DNA of 64,000 bases from Streptomyces misionensis (GTDB lineage Bacteria; Actinomycetota; Actinomycetes; Streptomycetales; Streptomycetaceae), in assembly GCF_007896895.1 (NCBI RefSeq), contig NZ_VOGW01000197.1, positions 38,533-102,532 on the forward strand, read 5' to 3'. The notes beneath the pieces were generated by a model. The model did no database searches and was not told where the DNA came from. It saw only the letters and a list, made by a program, of their open reading frames with translations. The position numbers and the translations under genes were made by a program. Positions within the stretch are counted from its first letter, which is position 1, and the number at the start of each line of letters is the position of its first letter. Positions 8,954 through 16,779 of the stretch are shown one piece after another.

Positions 8954-10795
8954 ATGTGCGGCATCACCGGATGGGTTTCCTTCGACCGCGACCTGACCGC
9001 CGAGGCCACCACATTGCATGCGATGACCGAGACGATGGCCTGCCGCGGCCCGGACGACCGCGGCGTCTGGGCCGAAGGCCCCGCCGCCCTGGGTCACCGC
9101 CGGCTCGCCATCATCGACCTGCCCGGCGGGCGGCAGCCGATGTCCCTCGACACCCCCGAGGGCACCGTCGCGCTGGTCTACTCCGGGGAGACCTACAACT
9201 TCACCGAGCTGCGCCGGGAACTGACGGACCGCGGCCACCGGTTCACCACCGACTCCGACACCGAGGTGGTCCTGCACGCCTACGTCGAATGGGGTGACGC
9301 GCTCGCCGAACGCCTCAACGGCATGTACGCGTTCGCCATCTGGGACGGCCGCCGCGACAAGCTCGTGATGATCCGTGACCGCATGGGCATCAAGCCGTTC
9401 TACTACTACCGGACCCCCGACGGCGTGCTGTTCGGCTCCGAGCCCAAGGCGATCCTCGCCAACCCGCTGGTCCGCCCCCGCGTCACCCTCGACGGCCTGC
9501 GGGAACTGCTCGTGCTGATCAAGACCCCGGGACACGCCGTCTGGGACGGCATGCGCGAGGTGGAGCCCGGCACGGTCGTCACCGTCGACCGCTCCGGACT
9601 GTCCACCCGCGTCTACTGGCGCCTGGAGACCCGCCCGCACGAGGACGACCGGGACACCACCATCGCCACCGTGCGCACACTCCTCGACGACATCGTGCGC
9701 CGCCAGCTCGTCGCCGACGTGCCCCGCTGCACCCTGCTCTCCGGCGGCCTCGACTCCTCCGCGATGACCGCCCTCGCCGCCCGGCAACTGGCCGACCAGG
9801 GCGAGAAGGTCCGCAGCTTCGCCGTCGACTTCGTCGGGCAGGCCGAGAACTTCGTCGCCGACGAACTGCGCGGCACCCCGGACACCCCCTTCGTGCACGA
9901 CGTGGCCCGGCTGGCCGGCACCGACCACCAGGACATCGTCCTCGACGCGCAGGCCCTCGCCGACCCCGCCGTGCGCGAGCAGGTCATCCGCGCCCGCGAC
10001 CTGCCGGCCGGCTTCGGCGACATGGACGCCTCGCTGCTGCTCCTGTTCCGCGCCATCCGGCAGAAGTCCACGGTGGCCCTGTCCGGCGAGTCCGCCGACG
10101 AGGTCTTCGGCGGCTACCTCCAGTTCTTCGACGAGGACGCCCGCCGCGCCGACACCTTCCCCTGGCTGGTGCGCTTCGGCCGCCACTTCGGCGACGACTC
10201 CGACATGCTCCGCGCCGACGTGGGCAAGTCCCTGGACCTGGAGGGATACATAGCCGACGGCTACCGCACCGCCGTCTCCGCCATCGAACGGCTCGCGGGC
10301 GAGAGCGACTTCGAGTACCGCATGCGGCAGATCTGCCACCTGCACCTGACCCGCTTCGTGCGCATACTCCTCGACCGCAAGGACCGGATGAGCATGCGGA
10401 CCGGCCTGGAGGTGCGGGTGCCGTTCTGCGACCACCGCCTGGTCGAGTACGTGTTCAACACCCCCTGGGCCCTGAAGTCCTTCGACGGCCGCGAGAAGAG
10501 CCTGCTGCGCGAGGCCAGCAAGGACGTCCTGCCGCAGTCGGTGTACGACCGGGTCAAGAGCCCCTACCCGTCCACCCAGGACCCGCAGTACGCGCGCGCC
10601 CTCCAGGACCAGGCCAAGGACCTGCTCGCCCGGCCCTCGCACCGGATCTTCGACCTGGTGGACCGGGACCGGCTGAAGAAGGCCGCCGAACGCGAGGCCC
10701 CGGTCAGCAGCCAGGCCGCCCGGCGCGGCCTGGAACGGACCCTGGACCTCGCGCAGTGGCTGGACATCTACCAGCCGGAGCTCATCCTCGGCTGA
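8954..10795 (+). CDS. asnB: Asparagine synthase (glutamine-hydrolysing)
   Basis: A 613-residue class II amidotransferase that makes asparagine from aspartate, ATP and glutamine. Mature Cys2 (MCGITGWV) is the glutaminase nucleophile; GPDDRGVW and HRRLAIIDL belong to the same domain. The synthetase half has the pyrophosphate-binding loop LLSGGLDSSAMTAL and ALSGESADEVFGGY, plus DRKDRMSMRTGLEVRVPFCD. AGGAGG six bases before the ATG supports the start. No biosynthetic cluster surrounds it, so a role in primary asparagine supply is likeliest, although amide-forming family members in antibiotic or wall modification look alike. Its 3' end overlaps the convergent secreted-protein gene by 14 bases. Confidence 0.95.
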   Translation: MCGITGWVSFDRDLTAEATTLHAMTETMACRGPDDRGVWAEGPAALGHRRLAIIDLPGGRQPMSLDTPEGTVALVYSGETYNFTELRRELTDRGHRFTTDSDTEVVLHAYVEWGDALAERLNGMYAFAIWDGRRDKLVMIRDRMGIKPFYYYRTPDGVLFGSEPKAILANPLVRPRVTLDGLRELLVLIKTPGHAVWDGMREVEPGTVVTVDRSGLSTRVYWRLETRPHEDDRDTTIATVRTLLDDIVRRQLVADVPRCTLLSGGLDSSAMTALAARQLADQGEKVRSFAVDFVGQAENFVADELRGTPDTPFVHDVARLAGTDHQDIVLDAQALADPAVREQVIRARDLPAGFGDMDASLLLLFRAIRQKSTVALSGESADEVFGGYLQFFDEDARRADTFPWLVRFGRHFGDDSDMLRADVGKSLDLEGYIADGYRTAVSAIERLAGESDFEYRMRQICHLHLTRFVRILLDRKDRMSMRTGLEVRVPFCDHRLVEYVFNTPWALKSFDGREKSLLREASKDVLPQSVYDRVKSPYPSTQDPQYARALQDQAKDLLARPSHRIFDLVDRDRLKKAAEREAPVSSQAARRGLERTLDLAQWLDIYQPELILG

Positions 10796-11312
10796 GCCCC
10801 AGCGCCCGGTCCGCGGCCGCCGCCGACGGCTGCCACCACGTCGTCACCGGCTCCCAGACCGACACCTGGGCGCCGGTGCCGAGCCGGGCCGGGCCGAAGA
10901 CGCGGCCCCAGCGGCCCGCCCAGTCACCGACGGTGACCGACCGCGCCCGGCGGGCCTGCGGATCGGACGTGCGCACGATGGTGCGCACGTCGGCGTGGAC
11001 GGTCTCGCCCGCCGCCAGCCGCAGCCGCCCCGTGCCGCCGGCCGGCAGCGGCAGCGCCGCCCCGTCCAGGCCGCCGAAGGTCACCAGTGGCACCCGGTCG
11101 ACGGCACAGGCACGCCCGCCGACGTTGGTGGCGCTGACGCGCACCACGGTCGGCCGGCCCGGCACGGTGCTCGCCCGCAGCTTCAGCGCGCCCTGGACAC
11201 AGGGCAGAGGTCGCGGGCTCGCGGTGGCCGCGTGGGCCGGCGGCGCGGTCAGCAGCAGGGCCGCCGCGGCGGCCGAGGCGGTGGGTACGGCGATGGCGGC
11301 GCGGATGCGCAT
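10782..11312 (-). CDS. Secreted DUF4232-type protein
   Basis: A 176-residue exported protein. Residues 1-28 form a Sec signal peptide (MRIRAAIAVP, hydrophobic alanine/leucine core, then PAHA before the mature ATASP). The mature part is a predicted beta-sandwich with two cysteines (PLPCVQGAL and GGRACAVDR) and a threonine/valine-rich core, as in actinobacterial DUF4232 proteins. GGAGGG precedes the ATG. It is followed on the same strand direction by nothing obvious and lies downstream of the secreted peptidase at 13000, with an 80-base gap, so the two could be cotranscribed. Function unknown. Confidence 0.75.
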   Translation of the reverse strand: MRIRAAIAVPTASAAAAALLLTAPPAHAATASPRPLPCVQGALKLRASTVPGRPTVVRVSATNVGGRACAVDRVPLVTFGGLDGAALPLPAGGTGRLRLAAGETVHADVRTIVRTSDPQARRARSVTVGDWAGRWGRVFGPARLGTGAQVSVWEPVTTWWQPSAAAADRALGLSRG

Positions 11313-11392
11313 GATGGTGTCCCTCCGTCGCGGTCACGGCCGCCGGGCGGCGGCCGCTCCCGTCATGGGTCGGTGCGTTCGGTCGGTACGGT

Positions 11393-13000
11393 TCAGCCGG
11401 TGCGGCCCGGGATGGCGCTCCACTCCTTCCCGTCCGCCGGGCAGGAACTGCCGTTCGCGGGCAGGGAGCCGTAGAGCAGGAAGTCGTCGACCCTGCGGTG
11501 CACACACACCGAGGAGCCGTATCCGGTGTGGCCGTCACCCTTGTTGTCGAGCACCACGGCCGACGGGCCGAGCCGCCGGGCGGTCTCCACCGTCCACGGG
11601 TACGGCGTCGCCGGGTCGCCGCGGGTGCCCACGAGCAGCATCCGCGCCGTGTCCACGTCCTTCACCCGCTCGCGGATGAAGTCGGTGCCCCTGGGGCGGC
11701 CGTAGCACATCAGCAGCTGGGTGAGCCGGTAGCGGCCGAAGACCGGGGACGCCTGGTCGTACTCGGCGCCGAGCCGCCTGAGGTCCCCGGCGATCCGCGC
11801 GGCACCGGGCCGGTCGGGGTCGTCCGCGCAGTTGATCGCCATCAGCGCGGCCCGCAGATTGTCGGGCGGCACGTCCTGGGGGTCGGCCAGACCGGCGCCG
11901 GCCGGTGCCCGGCGGCCCGCGCCCTTCGTCAGGCCCGCGCCGGGTGTGGCGAAGGCCAGGATGCCCCGGGGGTCGCCGTCCCGTGTCACCGAGGTCAGCG
12001 CCCGCTCCAGCGTCGGCCACGAGGTCCTGCTGTACAGGCCCTGCACCAGCGCGGCCACCAGGTCCTGGCCGGAGAAGGGGTCGCCGCCCTCCGTGGTGAC
12101 CGGGCGCCGGTCCAGCGAGCGCACCAGCCGGACCACCTCGTCGCCGGCCGCGCGCCGGTCCCGCCCGAACGGGCAGCCGGCGCTCCCCACGCACCAGTCC
12201 AGGAAGTCGTCCAGCGCCGCCTGCTGCCCCTGCGCGCCCGCGATCCCCTGCTCCGCGAGCGACTCGGTCAAGGTGTCCACGCCGTCCAGGGCCATCCGGC
12301 CGACCTGGTGCGGGAACTGCGCCGCGTAGACCGCGCCCAGCCGCGTCCCGTAGGAGAAGCCCAGGTAGTTGAGCTTCTTCTCGCCGAGGGCCTGCCGGAT
12401 GACGTCCAGGTCCCGGGAGGCGTTCACGGTCCCTATGTACGGCAGCACCGCACCGGAACTGCGCGCGCACGCGACGGCGGCCCGCCGCAACTGCCGCAGC
12501 AGTGCCTGGGGGTGGGCGAGGTCGGCGTCGGCGCCGGTGACGCCCGCCGCCTGGTCCTCGTCGCCGCAGCTGACGGGGGAGGAGCGGCCGACCCCGCGGG
12601 GGTCGAAGGTGACCACGTCGTAGCCGTTGGTCAGATCCATGAACTGCTTGCCGTCGTACGCCAGTTCGTTGATGCCCGCGCCGCCGGGGCCGCCGAAGTT
12701 CAGCACCACGGAATGGTGCGAGGCGCCCGTGGCGCGGTAGCGGGCCAGCGCGATGTCGAGCGTGCCGGCGGCGGGCCGGGCGTAGTCGAGCGGGACCGTC
12801 ACCTTCCCGCACTGGAGGTCCTTCGGCATGTCCGGGCCCGCGCAGGCGCCCCAGACCACCGTCTGCCGGTAGAACCGGGTGAGGTCGGGGCGGACCGGCG
12901 CCGCGGTCGCGGGCAGGGCGGAGCCGAGCAGCGCCAGGGCGAGGACTCCGGTACCCGCACAGCGCCGCACGGCGGACCGCGTGCACAGCTTGGCCAGCAT
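11393..13000 (-). CDS. Secreted alpha/beta hydrolase, tripeptidyl aminopeptidase-like (S33)
   Basis: A 535-residue exported serine peptidase of the Streptomyces Tap/SlpD/SlpE type, which cleaves tripeptides from protein N-termini. ATG at 13000 follows GGGAGG; the frame is open far upstream without ribosome sites. Residues 1-33 are a signal peptide (MLAKLCTRSA then a hydrophobic run ending ATAAP). Features: oxyanion loop NFGGPGGAGI, DPRGVGRSSPV, nucleophile elbow GFSYGT (Ser about residue 216), acid in TRGDPATPYPW and histidine in KGDGHTGYG near the end. It diverges from the chaplin gene across 284 bases. The leader has no obvious lipobox, so it is probably released. Confidence 0.9.
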   Translation of the reverse strand: MLAKLCTRSAVRRCAGTGVLALALLGSALPATAAPVRPDLTRFYRQTVVWGACAGPDMPKDLQCGKVTVPLDYARPAAGTLDIALARYRATGASHHSVVLNFGGPGGAGINELAYDGKQFMDLTNGYDVVTFDPRGVGRSSPVSCGDEDQAAGVTGADADLAHPQALLRQLRRAAVACARSSGAVLPYIGTVNASRDLDVIRQALGEKKLNYLGFSYGTRLGAVYAAQFPHQVGRMALDGVDTLTESLAEQGIAGAQGQQAALDDFLDWCVGSAGCPFGRDRRAAGDEVVRLVRSLDRRPVTTEGGDPFSGQDLVAALVQGLYSRTSWPTLERALTSVTRDGDPRGILAFATPGAGLTKGAGRRAPAGAGLADPQDVPPDNLRAALMAINCADDPDRPGAARIAGDLRRLGAEYDQASPVFGRYRLTQLLMCYGRPRGTDFIRERVKDVDTARMLLVGTRGDPATPYPWTVETARRLGPSAVVLDNKGDGHTGYGSSVCVHRRVDDFLLYGSLPANGSSCPADGKEWSAIPGRTG

Positions 13001-13284
13001 CGATAGCCTCCCGGGGCGCCCGCAGCGGACCGGGACGGCGCCCTCTCGCTCACCATAAGTGGGCCCCGGGCGGCCCGCCTCCGGACGGGCGGAACGCCGT
13101 GCGGTGCCGTATGCTCCCGCGCCGGCCGGGACCCCTTTGTCGATCATTGTCGGCTTTACCGGCAGTTCGACGTTCATGCCACTCGATGGGGTGAAAGACC
13201 GTTGAGCCATAACTCGGCTGGTTCCGCCGCGTTTTAGGTGGTGCGGGTGAGTACCCGCGAACATGTCTGGAAGGCAGGGAACCA
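13001..13284. promoter_or_regulatory. Divergent region peptidase/chaplin with a BldN-like -10
   Basis: CGTTGA at 13200-13205 equals the -10 hexamer of BldN-dependent promoters, which drive chaplin and rodlin genes in Streptomyces. A matching CGTAAC -35 is not visible at 16-17 bases upstream, so this is tentative. A short stem GCGGGT/ACCCGC (13243-13258) lies in the presumed chaplin leader. AGGGA just before 13285 is the chaplin ribosome site. Confidence 0.35.
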
Positions 13285-13962
13285 ATGAGACGGGCTACCC
13301 GAAACGGTGTGATCGTCACCGTCGCCGCCTCCGGCGCGATGGCGCTGGCGTGGCCGGTGTCCGCCGCGTTCGCGGCCGACGGCGCGAGCGCCGACGGCGT
13401 CGCGGCCGGCTCGCCCGGACTGATCTCCGGCAACGGCATCCAGCTGCCGGTGGACGTCCCGGTGAACGTGTGCGGCAACACGGTCGACGTCGTGGGACTG
13501 CTCAACCCGGCCATGGGCAACAGGTGCGCCAACGACGCGGGCGGCACCGGTGGCGGAGCGGGCACCTCCGGCGGGGCCGTGGCCCACGGCGGCGCCGCGC
13601 ATTCCCCGGGGGTGATCTCCGGCAACGGCGTCCAGCTGCCCGTCGATCTGCCCGTCAACGTCAGCGGCAACAGCGTCGACGTGGTGGGACTGCTCAACCC
13701 GGCCATGGGCAACACCTCCGTGAACGGCGGCGGCGAGATTCCGCGGCACCCGGTCACGCCCACGCCCGAGCCGCCGGCCCCCGTCCGGCACCACCCGGCC
13801 CGGCCGGCGCCGCACGCCCCGCGCCCCGCACCGGAGCCGGCGGCCGGCACGCTGGCCCACACCGGCGCGGACCTAACCGCCCCCGCGGCGGCCGCGAGCG
13901 CGGCGCTCCTGCTCACGGGCACGATCCTCTACCGCCGCTGCCGTCCGGCCCGCGGCCGCTGA
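13285..13962 (+). CDS. Long chaplin with sortase anchor (ChpA-C type)
   Basis: A 225-residue cell-wall-anchored chaplin, part of the amyloid surface layer that makes aerial hyphae hydrophobic. Order: Sec signal (1-30), chaplin domain 1 (43-83), linker, chaplin domain 2 (107-147), proline-rich spacer (150-188), sortase motif LAHTG (190-194), hydrophobic segment and arginine-rich tail. Both chaplin domains share ISGNG-QLPVD and VDVVGLLNPAMGN. Domain 1 has the usual cysteine pair (63 and 81); domain 2 has serines at both equivalent positions (127 and 145), so it cannot form the disulphide. The two domains look like a recent internal duplication. Transcribed alone. Confidence 0.95.
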   Translation: MRRATRNGVIVTVAASGAMALAWPVSAAFAADGASADGVAAGSPGLISGNGIQLPVDVPVNVCGNTVDVVGLLNPAMGNRCANDAGGTGGGAGTSGGAVAHGGAAHSPGVISGNGVQLPVDLPVNVSGNSVDVVGLLNPAMGNTSVNGGGEIPRHPVTPTPEPPAPVRHHPARPAPHAPRPAPEPAAGTLAHTGADLTAPAAAASAALLLTGTILYRRCRPARGR

Positions 13963-14091
13963 CCCCCCACCACGTCCCAGGCCTCCACCGGCCACCGGGC
14001 CCCCACCGTCCGCCACCGACCGGACGCCGGCCCGGTGGAGCCTCACGGCGACACCGAACTCCCCTACCGGGGCGGGCAGTAGAGTGACCGG

Positions 14092-14613
14092 GTGACGGAC
14101 GGCATACGACGACGATGGCGAACGCTGTCACCACGCACGCGTGCGCTCCTCCTCGTCCACGCCGCCGGATTCCTGGAGGGCACCGGCACGCACGCCGCCG
14201 ACCTGGCACAGCGCGGCCTGCACGCCTACTCCTCCTACGCGCTCCCGGCCCAGGTGTTCTTCGTCGCGCTGATCGTCCTCGACCCGCTGGTCGCCGTCCT
14301 GGTGCTGGGCGCTCGTCCGGTGGGAGTGCCGCTGGCGGTTGCCGTCATGGCGGCGGACGCGTTCGCCAACTGGTTCGTCAACTGGTCCTGGCTGTGCGCC
14401 GACTGGTCGCGGCTGCTGCGGCCCGTGGGCCTGCTCCCCATCACCCTCTTCGCGCTGTTCGTCCTCGCGACGTCCCGCCCTCTGTGGCGCGCGCTGTCGG
14501 CCGATCCTGCCGTGGCGTGGGCGCCGCCGATCCGGGAGGATGCTCCGGACGGTCCGCCGAAGGGCCGTACGGACCACGGCAGTCAGCCCCGACGGAACGG
14601 AGCGCACCGATGA
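14092..14613 (+). CDS. Small integral membrane protein, unknown function
   Basis: A 173-residue protein with about four membrane segments: residues 18-30 weak, 50-75 (VFFVALIVLDPLVAVLVLG), 76-92 (VPLAVAVMAADAFANWFV) and 105-125 (LLPITLFALFVLATS), followed by a hydrophilic tail. W-rich NWFVNWSWLCADWSRLL lies between helices. GTG at 14092 is the only reasonable start; the ribosome site is poor. Its stop overlaps the next start as ATGA at 14610-14613, so the acetyltransferase is probably translationally coupled. I do not recognise a named family. Confidence 0.7.
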   Translation: MTDGIRRRWRTLSPRTRALLLVHAAGFLEGTGTHAADLAQRGLHAYSSYALPAQVFFVALIVLDPLVAVLVLGARPVGVPLAVAVMAADAFANWFVNWSWLCADWSRLLRPVGLLPITLFALFVLATSRPLWRALSADPAVAWAPPIREDAPDGPPKGRTDHGSQPRRNGAHR

Positions 14614-15464
14614 CCTCTTCCGCCCCCCAGGACCTCGTCGTCACCCAGGCCGGCCCCGCCGACTGGCCGGTGATCAGCGGGTGGGCGGCTGCGGAGGGCT
14701 GGAACCCCGGGCTGTCCGACGGGCCCGCGTTCTTCGCTCAGGACCCCGAGGGCTTCTTCCTCGGCCGGATCGACGGGGAGCCGGTCTCGGCCGTCTCCGT
14801 CGTCAACTACGGCGCGGACTACGCCTTCCTCGGCTGCTACCTCGTCCGCCCCGACCTGCGCGGCCAGGGCCACGGCCTCACCACCTGGAAGACCGCCCTG
14901 GCCCACGCCGGGAACCGTACGGTGGGCCTGGACGGAGTCGTCGCCCAGCAGGACAACTACCGCCAGTCCGGCTTCCGGTTCGCCTACCGCACCATCCGGT
15001 ACACCGGCACCGCGCCCGAGGCCGCCGTGCCCGCCGGAGTCCGGCCGGCCGGCCCCGCCGACCTCGCCGCGATCACCGCCTATGACGCCGCCTGCCATCC
15101 GGCCGACCGGCCCCGCTTCCTCGCCGAGTGGCTCACCGCCCCCGGCCACCGCGCCTTCGTCCGCCACGACGGCGGCCGCCTCACCGGCTACGGCGTCATC
15201 CGCCACGGCCACGACGCCCTGCGCGTCGGCCCGCTCCTCGCGGACACCGCCGAGGACGCCCGCGCCCTGTTCACCGCGCTGACGGCCGAGGCCGCCGGCC
15301 GCGAACTCGCCGTCGACGTCCCCGAGCCCAACGCCGACGGCATCGCCCTCGCCGAAGCGGCCGGCCTCGCCCCGTCCTTCGAGACGGCCCGCATGTACAC
15401 CGGCCCCGTCCGCCCCCACGCCCAGGAACGGGTGTTCGGCGTGACCACCCTCGAACTGGGCTGA
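14610..15464 (+). CDS. GNAT-family N-acetyltransferase (two-domain)
   Basis: A 284-residue acetyltransferase using acetyl-CoA, substrate unknown. The N-terminal GNAT core is seen in FLGCYLVRPDLRGQGHGLTT, whose R-x-x-G-x-G-x is the pyrophosphate loop, then GLDGVVAQQDNYRQSGF. The C-terminal half (about 145-284) resembles the second domain common in YitH-like bacterial GNATs (PNADGIALAEAAGLAPSFET). ATG at 14610 overlaps the upstream membrane-protein stop. A second acetyltransferase of different sequence follows 49 bases later. Confidence 0.85.
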   Translation: MTSSAPQDLVVTQAGPADWPVISGWAAAEGWNPGLSDGPAFFAQDPEGFFLGRIDGEPVSAVSVVNYGADYAFLGCYLVRPDLRGQGHGLTTWKTALAHAGNRTVGLDGVVAQQDNYRQSGFRFAYRTIRYTGTAPEAAVPAGVRPAGPADLAAITAYDAACHPADRPRFLAEWLTAPGHRAFVRHDGGRLTGYGVIRHGHDALRVGPLLADTAEDARALFTALTAEAAGRELAVDVPEPNADGIALAEAAGLAPSFETARMYTGPVRPHAQERVFGVTTLELG

Positions 15465-15513
15465 CGCGCAATTCCGTTGCCGCACCCACTCCCGCGTGAT
15501 CGAGTGGGCCGCC

Positions 15514-16296
15514 ATGGAGAGAGACGAGATCCTCGCCCTGTACGACCGGGCCCTGCGCGAGCACGCCGCACCCGACGGTCCCGGCGCCCGCGTCGAGCGG
15601 GCCGGGCGGGTGGTACGGCAGATCGCGGCGCACGGCTGGAACGGAGTGCTCTGGTCCGCCCTCGACGAGAGGGGCGCGGACGAGGCGATCCGGGAGCAGA
15701 TCGCCCGCTTCACCGCCCTCGGCCACGACTTCGAGTGGAAGCTCCACGGCCACGACCGGCCCGGCGACCTCGGCGCCCGGCTGACCGCGGCCGGGTTCCG
15801 GGCCGAGCCGACCGAGACACTGATGATCGGCGAGATCGAACGGCTCGACCTGTTCACCGGCCTCCCCGACGGGGTACGGCTGGTGGAGGCCACCGACGCG
15901 GCCGGGGTGGACCTCGCCGTGGCCGTGCACGAGCGGGCCTTCGGCACCGACGGCAGCGCCCTGCGCCACCACCTGCTCGACCGGCTGGCCGCCGACCCCG
16001 GCACGGCGGCCGCCGTCGTCGCGCTGGCCGGCGACGAACCCGTCAGCGCCGCCCGGCTGGAACTCGTCCCCGGCACCCCGTTCGCCGGGCTGTGGGGCGG
16101 TGGCACCGTCGAGGCCTGGCGGGGGCGGGGCCTGTACCGCGCCCTCGTCGCCCACCGTGCCCGCGTCGCCGCCGCCCACGGCCGCCGCTACCTCCAGGTC
16201 GACGCCTCGCCCATGAGCCGCCCCGTCCTGGAACGCCTCGGCTTCCTCGCGCTCACCACCACGACGCCGTACCTGTACGAACAGCCCGGCCGCTGA
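15514..16296 (+). CDS. GNAT-family N-acetyltransferase
   Basis: A 260-residue acetyltransferase. The GNAT core lies in the C-terminal half: VVALAGDEPVSAARLEL, then LWGGGTVEAWRGRGLYRALV with the R-G-R-G-L acetyl-CoA loop, and LQVDASPMSRPVLERLGF as the terminal motif. The N-terminal 120 residues are a family-specific helical region. Start ATG 15514 preferred over an in-frame GTG at 15496; neither has a strong ribosome site. Probably cotranscribed with the acetyltransferase before it. Converges with the GlsB-like gene, six bases apart. Substrate unknown. Confidence 0.83.
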   Translation: MERDEILALYDRALREHAAPDGPGARVERAGRVVRQIAAHGWNGVLWSALDERGADEAIREQIARFTALGHDFEWKLHGHDRPGDLGARLTAAGFRAEPTETLMIGEIERLDLFTGLPDGVRLVEATDAAGVDLAVAVHERAFGTDGSALRHHLLDRLAADPGTAAAVVALAGDEPVSAARLELVPGTPFAGLWGGGTVEAWRGRGLYRALVAHRARVAAAHGRRYLQVDASPMSRPVLERLGFLALTTTTPYLYEQPGR

Positions 16297-16302
16297 CGGC
16301 GG

Positions 16303-16560
16303 TCAGCGGCGCGCCCGGTCGAGTGCGCTCACCCCCACCGCCGCCAGGGCGATCTGGATGAGCCACTCGATCCAGTCCGGCCCCCTGGTGTCCGCGACCC
16401 CGATCCCGGCGGCGATCGCCGAGCCCACCAGCGCGGCCACGATGCCGACGACGATGGTCCACAGAATCCCGATGTGCTGCCGCCCCGGCACGACGAGCCG
16501 GCCCAGCACACCGATGATCAACCCGATGACAATGGCGCTGATGAGGCCTGATATCTCCAT
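16303..16560 (-). CDS. GlsB/YeaQ/YmgE-family stress membrane protein
   Basis: An 85-residue membrane protein of the transglycosylase-associated/GlsB family. Three hydrophobic segments carry glycine zippers: ISAIVIGLIIGVLGRLVVPG (4-23, with the diagnostic GRLVVPG), GILWTIVVGIVAALVGSAI (28-46) and IEWLIQIALAAVGVSA (62-77). GGAGGGG five bases before the ATG supports this start over an upstream in-frame ATG. Members are often induced by general stress sigma factors; no such promoter was recognised here. Confidence 0.85.
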   Translation of the reverse strand: MEISGLISAIVIGLIIGVLGRLVVPGRQHIGILWTIVVGIVAALVGSAIAAGIGVADTRGPDWIEWLIQIALAAVGVSALDRARR

Positions 16561-16779
16561 CTTTACCCCTCCGAACGGCATACCCCTCGCTGGTGAAGGT
16601 GCCCGCTGGGGGCGCGGCCACGCCGGGCCGGTTTATTGCCTGGACTTTCTGTTCACCGCCGCTTCATGCCATGTACCTTTCAAGCCGTCGACGCGTGTAG
16701 AACCCTCGAACCCCGTTCTACGCGCGCAGATTCGCGCCGCAACTCCTCTTCCCCACACCCCACAACGGAGGTTCGCCGG
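16561..16779. promoter_or_regulatory. Divergent region GlsB-like/secreted protein
   Basis: The 219-base gap is moderately AT-rich around 16630-16690 and probably holds both promoters. No hexamer pair stands out. GGAGG at 16767-16771 is the ribosome site of the following gene. Confidence 0.35.

Noticed and set aside
8954..13000. A biosynthetic gene cluster around asnB and the secreted hydrolase
   Set aside because: No synthetases, transporters or pathway regulators accompany them; neighbours are unrelated single genes.
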